A DNA stretch of 64,000 nt from Dromiciops gliroides (Eukaryota > Chordata > Mammalia > Microbiotheria > Microbiotheriidae): positions 75,647,327 to 75,711,326 of the forward strand of contig NC_057861.1 in the NCBI RefSeq assembly GCF_019393635.1. The letters run 5' to 3'. Under the pieces are notes generated by a model. The model saw only the letters and a list, made by a program, of their open reading frames with translations. It had not been told where the DNA came from and ran no database searches. Numbering within the stretch: position 1 is the first letter of the stretch; every line of letters begins with the position of its first letter. A program made the position numbers and the translations under genes. Below are positions 57,401-58,336 of the stretch, one piece after another.

Positions 57401-58336
57401 AAGAAAGGGAAGGAGAAGAGCGAAGAATGCAAATACTTTCCTTTTTGGGACTTCTCTCATATTATCTGAGGGGGAGATGATAAAGAACAAACCACAAGAG
57501 AGGATAAAAGCCCCTTAGCACAGTGCCTGGCACATAGTAGGTACTTAATAAATATTTATTGAATTGAACGAACAAAGGCAACACTTAAGTTTAGAAAAAT
57601 TTCTAAGTGTCTACAGTCTGGGCCTTATGGGGACAGATCCCTCTCCCCTTTCTCACCGCCTCACCCCCCATCCCCAACTATTCCTCCCACCTGAAAAGAA
57701 AACAACCTGTAAGTCAATGTGGACCAACTGGAAAGTGCTTTCTCCCATCAGGACTTCATTCCAGGAAGCCTAACTCTCTGCAGAGCCTTTCCCACTAAAG
57801 GATCAAAAACCTTACCCAACCATGGAACAAAAGCCAAAAGTTGGGACCGGGGACAAGGAAAATGGGGATACCCCTAGCCATAGGAAGGGGCAGAAGGGTT
57901 TGACAGACACTTTAACTGACACTAGATCCTTAAGATTACAGGCCTGATCTCAAAGAAATGGCCAACATCGATTGGCCTCCTGCTTGTGAAAAGCATCAGA
58001 CAGTTAACACACCAGGAGAACAAAGTCCTTCCACCCTAACAGGCTAAGGTGAAAAGCAATGCTGCTCCTCCCCCCTTCCGATCCCTTTCCCCATCCCACT
58101 CCCTCATCCCCAGCTCTTCATACCTCCTCATATTCCTCCTCCACTTCCTCCTCATGGCCAGCCTCCACAATCTCCTCCTCCTCCTCATTGGCTCTGTGAC
58201 TTGTCTCCCTTTCGGATGTTTGCCCCTGCTTCTGCTCCGCCTCTTCCTCTTCCTCTTCCAGGAAGCCAGCTGAGGCTGTGCTAGTGGACATGTGGGAGTC
58301 CATGCTCTGGTGGGACTGAGAGCTCAGCCTCTTTTC
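5777..58336 (-). CDS. SCRIB: SCRIB (Scribble), 31 exons, 3' portion of the gene
   Basis: SCRIB is a LAP-family scaffold at the basolateral membrane. It sets apico-basal and planar polarity with DLG and LGL, and its PDZ domains bind C-terminal motifs of partners such as VANGL2 and beta-PIX (family knowledge). Thirty-one exons were placed on the minus strand by frame, splice sites and recalled human/mouse protein. They join into 1,380 codons and a TAG stop, and the protein ends DPVPS as in human. Order: acidic linker with HYKKHFKITKLP, PDZ1 to PDZ4, a SPGVIANPFAAG segment, repeated LDYR/FDYR motifs, the SFRERQKYFELEV block, an EAEKRALWRAA helix and the C-terminal acidic segment. The leucine-rich repeats lie beyond the right edge. 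The gene spans over 52 kb here, swollen by SINEs. All junctions from the first exon to 14856-14903 and on to the start of the next exon are phase 0. The alternative use of individual exons is inference. Confidence 0.97.
6078..6129 (-). CDS. SCRIB: SCRIB exon: SPGLPEELNYLEDSLSP
   Basis: 17 codons plus one base. It corresponds to human SPDFAEELRSLEPSPSP. Acceptor TTTCAG, donor GTGAGC. The split glycine codon is completed by the last exon. Confidence 0.95.
6590..6730 (+). mobile_element. L3/CR1-like LINE 3' fragment
   Basis: GGAGATCTTCAAGCGGATGC, GACCACTTTTAGTATCTGGG and TCCCTTCTAACCCAAATTCT follow the known 3' end of mammalian L3/CR1 elements (CTTCAAGCAGAGGCTGGATG, CCCTTCCAACTCT). Confidence 0.5.
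7140..7345 (-). mobile_element. Marsupial L1 3' region, part interrupted by SINEs
   Basis: TCTCCTGGTTCTGCTCACTT and CACTCTGCATCAGTTTATAC are the reverse complement of the marsupial L1 3' region. It resumes after two SINE insertions with ATCATTTCTTATAGCACAAT at 7652-7671. Confidence 0.6.
7346..7475 (-). mobile_element. SINE (WSINE1/Mar type)
   Basis: Reverse-complement copy from GTGAGGCAATTGGGGTTAAG to CCACCTAGCTGCCCC with a short internal loss. CATCGTCATTTCTT to the left and CATCATCATTTCTT to the right are its target copies, lying inside the L1 fragment. Confidence 0.88.
7490..7650 (-). mobile_element. SINE (WSINE1/Mar type)
   Basis: Full-length reverse copy ending CCACCTAGCTTGCCCCCC. It sits right beside the previous SINE in the same target sequence (ATAATCATTTCTTA on the right). 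Confidence 0.88.
7651..7760 (-). mobile_element. Marsupial L1 3' region, continued
   Basis: Continuation of the L1 piece at 7140-7345, recognised by ATTTCTTATAGCACAATGCC and CATTACTCTGAATGCC. Confidence 0.5.
7797..8035 (+). mobile_element. CORE-SINE (THER1/MIR-like)
   Basis: tRNA-like head (GTGCAGTGGATAGAACTGGA), core (GACACTTACTAGCTTTGTGA) and a tail with GTACTTTGCAAACCTTAAA and TGCTGGTTATTATTG. Diverged, so older than the WSINE1-type copies. Confidence 0.65.
8379..8427. repeat. (CA)n then (TCTA)n microsatellite
   Basis: About 17 CA units followed by four TCTA units. Confidence 0.95.
9768..9842 (-). CDS. SCRIB: SCRIB alternative exon: FDYR motif
   Basis: 25 codons, phase 0: SLSEKKFDYREFAALPSSRP, then VYDIQ. 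This matches the mouse LPLSGKKFDYRAFAALPSSRPVYDIQ segment and the 25-residue difference between the 1,655- and 1,630-residue human isoforms, so it is an alternatively used exon. Acceptor CCTCAAG, donor GTACCA. The (TC)n tract on the transcript strand starts about 25 nt upstream of the acceptor. Confidence 0.94.
9867..9939. repeat. (AG)n microsatellite, CU in the SCRIB transcript
   Basis: About 36 AG units. On the SCRIB strand it is (TC)n lying just upstream of the acceptor at 9843-9844 of the alternative FDYR exon, where the polypyrimidine tract belongs. Confidence 0.95.
10480..10517 (-). CDS. SCRIB: SCRIB exon: 38-bp small exon
   Basis: Two bases and 12 codons, ending in phase 0. The joined reading DLSPRIVTSPGRL matches human DLGPQTSTSPGRL. 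Acceptor CTCCCAG, donor GTAAGG. Confidence 0.94.
10741..10883 (-). CDS. SCRIB: SCRIB exon: MKSLEQDALRAQMV
   Basis: One base, 47 codons, one base. It reads MKSLEQDALRAQMVIAKSQE, then GRGKRSPLGQLTEAPSPAPT and PSPTPLE, as in human. Acceptor TCCTAG, donor GTGGTG (weak, G-rich). Confidence 0.97.
11093..11221 (-). CDS. SCRIB: SCRIB exon candidate: 43-residue in-frame insert
   Basis: One base, 42 codons, two bases, so it inserts cleanly (phase 2 to 2) between RAA and RMKSLEQ. It reads PSALDDSLRDYEQDLARRLY, then RARQQGLPLRPTPRVGPGSP. The first half has a charged, amphipathic helix pattern. Acceptor CCCCCAG, donor GTGTGC. The human and mouse proteins, as I recall them, join WRAAR directly to MKSLEQ, so this is probably an optional exon. 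Confidence 0.75.
13010..13120 (-). mobile_element. CORE-SINE/MIR fragment
   Basis: GTGACTTGCCCAGGGTCACA, then CCTGAACCCAGGTCTTCCTG: the reverse complement of the CORE region. Strongly decayed. Confidence 0.65.
13397..13585 (-). CDS. SCRIB: SCRIB exon: APVRTAKAERR helix and EKRALWRAA
   Basis: One base, 62 codons, two bases (phase 2 to 2). GAPVRTAKAERRQQERLRMQ, SPELLSGPERELSPAERRAL and EAEKRALWRAA match human closely. Acceptor CTACAG, donor GTGCCT, which is a weak donor. That may favour joining choices with the optional exon at 11093. Confidence 0.97.
13703..13789 (-). CDS. SCRIB: SCRIB exon: variable Pro/Gln-rich segment
   Basis: One base, 28 codons, two bases (phase 2 to phase 2). It reads LPQTEPPNSQRNSLEEGSQQ, then EPRPNCPAR. 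The other two frames break, and the joined frame runs on into LSPMSLGGGELGAPVRT. Human has an equally variable ASPSPTSRQSPASPPPLGGG here. Acceptor TTCCAG, donor GTAAGC. Confidence 0.88.
13790..14334. other. SCRIB intron, unremarkable
   Basis: No repeat family or extra exon recognised in this 545-bp intron. Confidence 0.5.
14335..14461 (-). CDS. SCRIB: SCRIB exon: coiled, acidic tail segment
   Basis: Two bases, 41 codons, two bases. It reads ARKLQQKRALLLQEEEEEEA, then a variable EVVVTAPAPVEGLESLGEQK. Human has ARKLQQKRAQMLREA at the same place. Acceptor CCCTAG, donor GTGAGA. Likely helical (charged heptad-like pattern). Confidence 0.94.
14589..14748 (-). CDS. SCRIB: SCRIB exon: SFRERQKYFELEV block
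   Basis: 53 codons plus one base. It contains AASPEQLSFRERQKYFELEV and PPKRVSLVGEDDLKKMKEEE, almost the same as human. Enters in phase 0 and leaves after the first base of a codon. Acceptor CCCCAG, donor GTAGGA. Confidence 0.97.
14856..14903 (-). CDS. SCRIB: SCRIB exon candidate: 16-codon microexon
   Basis: 16 codons, phase 0: ELRRRPGPEWLQVSPE. Acceptor CCAATAG, donor GTGAGG. It fits between LTEAQ and VVPPGSAASPEQ without breaking frame. Canonical human SCRIB lacks a recognisable match, so it may be an optional exon or a chance open stretch. Confidence 0.6.
15067..15180 (-). CDS. SCRIB: SCRIB exon: PPSPPSP and VKQAYRTFAAVP
   Basis: 38 codons, phase 0. It reads PRTCPPSPPSPSEFPVNVKQ, then AYRTFAAVPPPHPLTEAQ, matching human PPSPPSPDELPANVKQAYRAFAAVP. 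Acceptor CCACAG after a pyrimidine-rich stretch, donor GTATGG. Confidence 0.95.
15181..15750. other. SCRIB intron, pyrimidine-rich on the transcript strand
   Basis: Long purine-rich runs on the plus strand from 15185 to 15340 give CU-rich RNA upstream of the 15067-15180 exon. No other feature seen. Confidence 0.5.
15751..15870 (-). CDS. SCRIB: SCRIB exon: 40-codon Pro/Ser-rich tail exon
   Basis: 40 codons, phase 0: TKPGVIQPRPWPVGSTASGG, then RDSPNPFQSSPLSRAYSPNS. Acceptor ATACAG, donor GTAAGT. Several SP sites could be targets of proline-directed kinases (inference). Not recalled from canonical human SCRIB. Confidence 0.75.
16129..16170 (-). CDS. SCRIB: SCRIB exon: 14-codon tail exon
   Basis: 14 codons, phase 0: ASISFLPSQEEHKS. 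Acceptor GTTTCAG behind TTCCTTTG, donor GTGAGT. Both sites are strong. Not recalled from the human canonical form. Confidence 0.72.
16473..16523. repeat. (AC)n microsatellite, UG in the SCRIB transcript
   Basis: About 25 AC units. It begins about 65 nt into the intron after the 17-codon exon at 16590-16640. Confidence 0.95.
16590..16640 (-). CDS. SCRIB: SCRIB exon: 17-codon tail exon
   Basis: 17 codons, phase 0: PPASPRPFHLVGRETRF. Acceptor CCCTCAG, donor GTAAGT (strong). Not recalled from human SCRIB. A CA microsatellite (UG in the transcript) begins about 65 nt downstream of the donor. Its phase and strong splice sites argue for a real exon, possibly optional. Confidence 0.72.
17380..17725 (+). 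mobile_element. L3/CR1-like LINE piece
   Basis: AGGTCCATTCCTATACTGCG and GTTTGGATTAAACAACATCT, with CCCAGAATGAGGAAACCTAA, follow the L3/CR1 pattern, here weakly preserved. Family call by eye only. Confidence 0.35.
18110..18251 (+). mobile_element. SINE (WSINE1/Mar type)
   Basis: GGGGCAATTAGGTGGCACAG start, B box GAGTTCAAATCC, ending ACTTAACCCCAATTG and a C run in place of the usual tail. Antisense to SCRIB. Confidence 0.9.
18380..18640 (+). mobile_element. L3/CR1-like LINE piece
   Basis: ATCAAAGGCTTTTGGAAAGT and GGTTCCCTTCTTGTTCACAT match the known L3/CR1 pattern of a frame that reads through the 3' half of the RT. Confidence 0.4.
19651..19818 (-). mobile_element. SINE 1 of a stack of four
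   Basis: Full-length reverse copy from the T-rich tail to CCACCTAGCTGCTCC. Left flank CCATTTACTCTT resembles the target of the three following copies. Confidence 0.88.
19839..19925 (-). mobile_element. SINE 2 of the stack, 5'-truncated
   Basis: Tail and 3' half only (GGGCAATGAGGATTAAGTGA to AAGTGTCTGAG). Flanked by CCACTTACT on both sides, so it inserted as a truncated copy. Confidence 0.82.
19937..20088 (-). mobile_element. SINE 3 of the stack
   Basis: Full-length copy flanked by CTGAGCCCACTTACTCT at 19920-19936 and 20089-20105, a 17-bp target duplication that reaches into SINE 2. Confidence 0.92.
20108..20253 (-). mobile_element. SINE 4 of the stack
   Basis: Full-length copy inserted in the right-hand target copy of SINE 3. 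CCCACTTACTCTT flanks it at about 20094-20107 and 20255-20268. Confidence 0.92.
20275..20430 (+). mobile_element. CORE-SINE/MIR
   Basis: Decayed copy with CTGACTTGTGTAAAGCTTAG and CAGTTTCCCTCATCTGTAAG, then GGGATAATACCTGTACTACC. Confidence 0.6.
20728..20873 (-). mobile_element. SINE (WSINE1/Mar type)
   Basis: Full-length reverse copy flanked by TCAAACATACTT at 20716-20727 and 20874-20885. Confidence 0.92.
21058..21197 (-). mobile_element. SINE with internal deletion
   Basis: Reverse copy that lacks about 20 bp between CAATTGGG and TCACAGAGCTAG. Flanked by a TCTCTATTATTATT-like repeat. It sits beside an (ATT)n run at 21037-21058. Confidence 0.85.
21361..21698 (+). mobile_element. 5'-truncated L1 3' end with full target duplication
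   Basis: Marsupial L1 3' region: AAGAACTGTGGAGTATAGAT, CTATTTCTTTTGTTTTTGGT, GGGGAGGGGGGAGGGAGAAA, and GAGAACTATCTTTACATATA before an A-rich tail. Perfect 16-bp target duplication AAGATTCACTAGCCAG at 21345-21360 and 21699-21714. An AT microsatellite has grown inside it. Confidence 0.88.
21529..21586. repeat. (AT)n microsatellite inside the L1
   Basis: About 28 AT units, in the place where the L1 3' region normally has a TATGTTTT-like AT-rich stretch. Confidence 0.95.
22396..22563 (-). mobile_element. SINE (WSINE1/Mar type)
   Basis: Reverse copy with a double T-rich tail, ending CCACCTAGCTGCCCC. Flanks CAGCTAAACC and ATAGCTATGC are weakly similar. Confidence 0.88.
22782..22925 (-). mobile_element. 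SINE (WSINE1/Mar type)
   Basis: Reverse copy flanked by a CCTCTTGCCTCTT direct repeat. Confidence 0.9.
23245..23358 (+). mobile_element. CORE-SINE/MIR 3' half
   Basis: CAATGTCCTCATCTGTAAAA, then GTAAAGTGTTCTACAAATGC, the usual 3' part of MIR-like elements. Confidence 0.6.
23408..23585 (-). mobile_element. SINE (WSINE1/Mar type)
   Basis: Reverse copy, ending in a C-rich GCACCCCACGCCCCAGC. Flanked by GCCTATGCC(C/T)TTA. Confidence 0.88.
24240..24950 (+). repeat. Uncharacterised repeat with L2-like tail, left neighbour of the composite repeat
   Basis: It contains GACCCTGAACCCAAGAGCCC, which resembles the upstream part of the copy at 43.6-44.1 kb, and internal repeats (CAAATCAC..C...TTGACCA.CATCT at 24266 and 24678). 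It ends with an L2-like tail (CATTAGACTGGGAACTCCTT to AAGTGCTTAATGAATTGTTG). Family unknown to me. Confidence 0.45.
24953..25340 (+). repeat. Composite repeat, copy B: Y-box cold-shock-like piece plus L2-like tail
   Basis: 25082-25146 resembles the start of a Y-box cold-shock domain: AAAGTTCTTGCCACCAAAGT, then AAATGGTTCAGCATTAGAAAC (K.LATKVLG..KWF.[V/I]RN), with one base missing between. It then ends with an L2-like tail (CATTAGACTGTGAACTCCCT). A second copy lies inverted at 43.6-44.1 kb and shares the flanking sequence and the missing base. Y-box mRNA is the likely source of the core (YBX3 or YBX2 style, KVLATK); that is inference. Confidence 0.6.
25403..25574 (-). mobile_element. SINE (WSINE1/Mar type)
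   Basis: Reverse copy flanked by CCAAACTATTCTTT at about 25389-25402 and 25575-25588. Confidence 0.9.
26380..27180 (+). mobile_element. L2 LINE 3' region
   Basis: ACTCATTATCTTCCCCTGCT, then TAACTTCTCCTCACCCTCCA, CACTGTCCCCTGTGCTTGGT and GTCCAGCTCAAGGGCTGCCA follow the L2 3' part in order. Decayed, no long frame. Confidence 0.6.
27674..27733 (-). CDS. SCRIB: SCRIB exon: 20-codon tail exon ending SPSSQQ
   Basis: 20 codons, phase 0: VSPGALGNPLDAPRSPSSQQ. The end matches human CSPSGQQ, and the human protein then goes straight to PPSPPSPDELPANVKQ, which here lies in the exon at 15067-15180. Acceptor CTTCTAG, donor GTGAGT. Confidence 0.85.
28265..28603 (-). CDS. SCRIB: SCRIB exon: large tail exon with probable GC donor
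   Basis: 113 codons if the acceptor is AAG at 28604-28606, or 111 codons (high end 28597) if it is the CAG six bases further; both keep frame. It includes DNLWEPKPSAMDRAPAG, SALTQPSKGPTGFTPVMGAS and SKSIPFGENPFVLANRG. The low-complexity-free, Pro/Ser-rich reading and fitting phase support it as coding. I do not recall it in canonical human or mouse SCRIB. The best 3' splice partner is CCCAAG followed by GCAAGC, a GC donor; a poorer GT site at 28293-28294 would also keep frame. Confidence 0.78.
28853..28993 (-). mobile_element. SINE (WSINE1/Mar type)
   Basis: Reverse copy flanked by AACATGTTGTTTTTG at 28838-28852 and 28994-29008. Faces the plus-strand copy at 29082. Confidence 0.93.
29082..29247 (+). 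mobile_element. SINE (WSINE1/Mar type)
   Basis: Forward copy GGGGCAGCAAGGTGGCGCAG with an AAC/AAAC tail, flanked by CTCGATT on both sides. Confidence 0.92.
29376..29534 (-). mobile_element. SINE (WSINE1/Mar type)
   Basis: Reverse copy with small losses, flanked by TTGCCTGCAA(T/C)TCT-like repeats. Confidence 0.88.
30030..30192 (-). mobile_element. SINE (WSINE1/Mar type)
   Basis: Reverse copy flanked by TAAATGACTTCTTCCC at about 30013-30028 and 30193-30208. Confidence 0.93.
30291..30459 (+). mobile_element. SINE (WSINE1/Mar type)
   Basis: Forward copy with a full A-rich tail, flanked by AGAATTCT(A/C)AGTTCA. Confidence 0.93.
30530..31010 (+). mobile_element. L3/CR1-like LINE piece
   Basis: TAGCTAGGATCGGTCCTTGC and GGAAGACCTTCCCCACTAAT fit an L3/CR1 3' half. 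Decayed. Confidence 0.4.
32580..32830 (+). mobile_element. L2 LINE 3' region
   Basis: GGCATTTAAAGCCGCTGGCA and CCTTTAAGACCCACCTCAAG follow L2. Decayed. Confidence 0.5.
32949..33060. repeat. (GA)n microsatellite, CU in the SCRIB transcript
   Basis: A GA run of about 25 units, then imperfect GA/GGA. It lies just downstream of the donor of the exon at 33113-33199. Confidence 0.95.
33113..33199 (-). CDS. SCRIB: SCRIB exon: first LDYR motif
   Basis: 29 codons, phase 0: NLSPEPLRLDYRTLAALPGS, then NSIQRINSR. It matches human LQPLKLDYRALAAVPSAGSVQRV. Acceptor TTGCAG, donor GTGAGT. A long GA microsatellite (CU in the transcript) lies 55-160 nt into the following intron. Confidence 0.95.
33332..33395. 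repeat. (GT/GC)n microsatellite
   Basis: Mixed GT and GC dinucleotides followed by CGCGCATGCGCGCG, an alternating purine-pyrimidine stretch that could take the Z form. Confidence 0.9.
33416..33582 (+). mobile_element. SINE (WSINE1/Mar type)
   Basis: Forward copy with an (AAAG)n tail, flanked by CAGAGGCTA on both sides. Faces the reverse copy at 33674. Confidence 0.92.
33674..33805 (-). mobile_element. SINE (WSINE1/Mar type)
   Basis: Reverse copy with a small internal loss, flanked by TGTTTGTTGAATTT. Confidence 0.92.
33850..34200 (+). mobile_element. L3/CR1 LINE 3' end
   Basis: TGTCTTCAAATATCTGACAG, AGGAAGAACTTCCTAACAAA, GGATGACCACTTGTCAGTAA and CCCTTCCAACTCTGAAATTC match the L3/CR1 3' end in order. 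Confidence 0.7.
34563..34690. repeat. CA/TG/TA mixed microsatellite
   Basis: Alternating CA, TG and TATA/TATG stretches with partial dyad symmetry, so it could fold back on itself. Confidence 0.9.
35011..35121 (-). CDS. SCRIB: SCRIB exon: conserved segment after PDZ4
   Basis: 37 codons, phase 0: MSPGVIANPFAAGIGRKNSL, then ESISSIDRDVSPEDLEK. Human has VSPGVIANPFAAGIGHRNSL. The serine-rich NSLESISSID is well conserved. Acceptor CACAG, donor GTCAGT. Confidence 0.96.
35380..35520 (-). mobile_element. CORE-SINE/MIR fragment
   Basis: CATTTTGCAGATCAAAGGTT and GAGTGACTTGCTTAGGGTCA: reverse complement of the MIR 3' and core parts. Confidence 0.55.
36060..36310 (+). mobile_element. L2 LINE 3' coding piece
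   Basis: CCTCAATTAGTGCAACAGCA, CCCCTTAGCTTGGCATTTGA and CACAATCTGGCTCCAGTCCA match L2 in order. Confidence 0.6.
37015..37203 (-). CDS. SCRIB: SCRIB exon: PDZ4, second part
   Basis: 63 codons, phase 0: VSPAGAAGRDGRLRVGMRLL, then EVNQQSLLGLTHTEAVQLL and TLTVLVCDGFDP, ending AAALE. Acceptor CATAG, donor GTCAGT. Completes PDZ4. Confidence 0.97.
37569..37685 (-). CDS. SCRIB: SCRIB exon: PDZ4, first part
   Basis: 39 codons, phase 0: EICIEKAPGEKLGISIRGG, then AKGHAGNPFDPTDEGVFISK. KLGI is the carboxylate loop of PDZ4. Acceptor TTTAG, donor GTGAGA. Confidence 0.97.
37801..37977 (-). CDS. SCRIB: SCRIB exon: PDZ3, second part
   Basis: 59 codons, phase 0: VLPRGLAARSGLRVGDRI, then LAVNGQDVRMATHQEAVNAL and LVRRDPPPPGMK. 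Acceptor TGCCAG, donor GTATGC. It completes PDZ3. Confidence 0.97.
38395..38505 (-). CDS. SCRIB: SCRIB exon: PDZ3, first part
   Basis: 37 codons, phase 0: EICLVKAGGPLGLSIVGG, then SDHSSHPFGIQEPGVFISK. GPLGLS is the carboxylate loop. Acceptor CTCCAG, donor GTAGTG (weak +5). Confidence 0.97.
38506..39986. other. SCRIB intron, mostly unassigned
   Basis: One MIR-like piece at about 39050-39150 (minus). The rest shows no repeat or coding signal that I recognise. Confidence 0.5.
39987..40220 (-). CDS. SCRIB: SCRIB exon: PDZ2 end and PDZ2-3 linker
   Basis: 78 codons, phase 0. It begins INGVDMTEARHDQAVALL, completing PDZ2, then a proline-rich linker, and ends LEGPYPVE as in human. Acceptor TTCCAG, donor GTGAGG. 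Confidence 0.96.
40498..40541. repeat. (AC)n and (AG)n short microsatellites
   Basis: About six AC and eleven AG units within the intron after the PDZ2 middle exon. Confidence 0.9.
40614..40694 (-). CDS. SCRIB: SCRIB exon: PDZ2, middle
   Basis: 27 codons, phase 0: GIFISRIAEGGAAHRAG, then TVQVGDRVIS. Acceptor ACCCAG, donor GTGAGT. A GA-rich (CU in the transcript) and CA-rich patch lies 60-110 nt into the following intron. Confidence 0.97.
41140..41460 (-). CDS. SCRIB: SCRIB exon: PDZ1 end, PDZ1-2 linker, PDZ2 start
   Basis: 107 codons, phase 0. It begins VNGVTLQGAEHHEAVEAL (helix B of PDZ1, with the peptide-selecting histidine), runs through MRVWRERMVEPENA and LRPEDDYSPRERRG, then starts PDZ2 with the GLGFSIAGGKGSTPYRAG loop. 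Acceptor CCACAG, donor GTAAGG. PDZ1 and PDZ2 are joined by about 45 residues, as in human. Confidence 0.97.
42636..42692. repeat. (CT)n microsatellite
   Basis: Nine CT units, then imperfect CT/CCTT pyrimidine repeats. Confidence 0.85.
42830..43290 (+). mobile_element. L2 LINE 3' region
   Basis: TCTTTTCCCCAAAATCTGCC, TCAGTTATCTTTGACTCTTT and CTTCCCTGATCAAAAACCTT follow L2 order. Decayed. Confidence 0.5.
43350..43612 (+). mobile_element. CORE-SINE (THER1/MIR type), near full length
   Basis: ACAGCTAGGTGGCACAACGG head, CAGTTTCCTCAACTGTAAAA middle, GTAAAGTACTTAGTACAATG and TGATAAATGCTTATTTCC tail. A (CAA)n run at 43499-43519 has grown inside. Confidence 0.72.
43620..44060 (-). repeat. Composite repeat, copy C: Y-box cold-shock-like piece plus L2-like tail
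   Basis: On the minus strand 43893 to 43795 reads AGGAAGGTTCTTGTCACCAA, then AAATGGTTCAACATCAGAAA and GGATTTTATCAGTGGAAGTG, which parallels the Y-box cold-shock start (KK.ATKVLG..KWFNVRNGYGFI.RND) more fully than copy B. Upstream and downstream flanks match copy B, including the same missing base before AAATGG. It ends with an L2-like tail. No open frame. Confidence 0.6.
44321..44465 (-). mobile_element. SINE (WSINE1/Mar type)
   Basis: Reverse copy flanked by CAGGTTCTATCTTTT at 44306-44320 and 44466-44480. Confidence 0.93.
44775..44990 (-). mobile_element. Marsupial L1 3' end
   Basis: On the minus strand: TGGAAATGTTTTACATAATT, TATAACCTATATCAAATTGC, GGAGGGAGAAAATTTGGAAC and TTTACATGCAATTAGAAAAA, the typical marsupial L1 3' UTR. 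Confidence 0.8.
46148..46287 (-). mobile_element. SINE (WSINE1/Mar type)
   Basis: Reverse copy, ending CCATCTAGTTGCCCCCC. Followed at once by a partial second copy. Confidence 0.87.
46288..46345 (-). mobile_element. SINE fragment
   Basis: Middle part only (TCTGAGGCCAAATTTGAACT to GGGCCAGTACTTC). Confidence 0.75.
46420..46680 (+). mobile_element. L3/CR1-like LINE piece
   Basis: GTGAACTGAACACAATACTC, CAGATGTGGTCTAACCAGGA and GGCTTCCACATCACACTTGT are typical of L3/CR1. The minus strand reads LVRPHLEYCVQF, the known RT C-terminal motif, so the coding strand of the element is minus and the label here is for the repeat as usually recognised. Confidence 0.55.
46685..46828 (-). mobile_element. SINE (WSINE1/Mar type)
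   Basis: Reverse copy flanked by CTAGCATGTCTTTTT at about 46669-46684 and 46829-46843. Confidence 0.92.
46844..47020 (-). mobile_element. SINE (WSINE1/Mar type)
   Basis: Reverse copy with a long G/T-rich tail region, sitting directly against the target copy of the previous SINE. Confidence 0.88.
47483..47560 (-). CDS. SCRIB: SCRIB exon: PDZ1, middle
   Basis: 26 codons, phase 0: GIFISRVSEEGPAARAG, then VRVGDKLLE. This is the PDZ core with the GD turn before the VNG strand of the next exon. Acceptor CTTCAG, donor GTGAGG. Confidence 0.97.
48806..48895 (-). CDS. SCRIB: SCRIB exon: PDZ1, first part
   Basis: 30 codons, phase 0. It reads LTLTILRQTGGLGISIAGGK and ends KGDDE. GLGI is the carboxylate-binding loop of PDZ1. 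Acceptor TTCCAG, donor GTAAGG. Confidence 0.97.
51170..51290 (+). mobile_element. CORE-SINE fragment
   Basis: GCTCAGAATCAGGAAGACCA, CTGCCTCTGACACAGAAATG and GAGTGACCTTAGGTAGCTAC. Decayed. Confidence 0.55.
51355..51445. repeat. (CT)n(CA)n compound microsatellite
   Basis: About 27 CT units directly followed by about 17 CA units. Confidence 0.96.
51640..52330 (-). mobile_element. L2 LINE, 5' or middle coding part
   Basis: GACACATCTGGGAGAGAGGA, AAGTCATCCACAGGTCGTTG and AATCAAAGAGATCACCAAGG, then GATGAGGAGCCAGTAAAGGA, correspond to known antisense L2 coding sequence. Decayed. Confidence 0.5.
53155..53217 (-). CDS. SCRIB: SCRIB exon: GVSFDQANNLLIEPARIEEEE
   Basis: 21 codons, phase 0, near-identical to the recalled human segment just before PDZ1. 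Acceptor AACAG and donor GTCTGT, a less common +3 base. It links the acidic region to the first beta strand of PDZ1. Confidence 0.94.
54218..54574 (-). CDS. SCRIB: SCRIB exon: linker with conserved basic block
   Basis: 119 codons, phase 0. It opens with PTVHFAEDTL, carries the strongly conserved RLIRKDTPHYKKHFKITK block and PEAVVALLQG, then a poorly conserved acidic stretch, and ends PPSVK. Acceptor TTACAG, donor GTAGGG. The middle (about codons 60-110) differs a lot from human in content, which is usual for this linker. Confidence 0.96.
54575..58123. other. SCRIB intron, 3.5 kb
   Basis: MIR at about 55385-55490 (plus), L2 pieces at about 55500-56300 and an L2/MIR-like tail near 57500. No extra exon supported. 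Confidence 0.5.
55500..56300 (+). mobile_element. L2 LINE 3' half
   Basis: GGCATTACCATCTTCTTGGT, CTCCTAATTGACTTCACAGC, AAACTCCTTGAGGGCTGGGT and CTTAGCACAGTGTCACTTGG follow the L2 3' half in order. Confidence 0.6.
58124..58336 (-). CDS. SCRIB: SCRIB exon: acidic linker after the LRRs
   Basis: 71 codons, phase 0 at both ends, acceptor TTTCAG and donor GTATGA. It starts EKRLSS, matching human EEEKRLSAE, and ends in a glutamate-rich run (EEEVEEEYEE) that leads into PTVHFAED of the next exon. The run of GAG/GAA codons looks prone to length change. This is the most 5' SCRIB exon I could find in the window. Confidence 0.9.
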
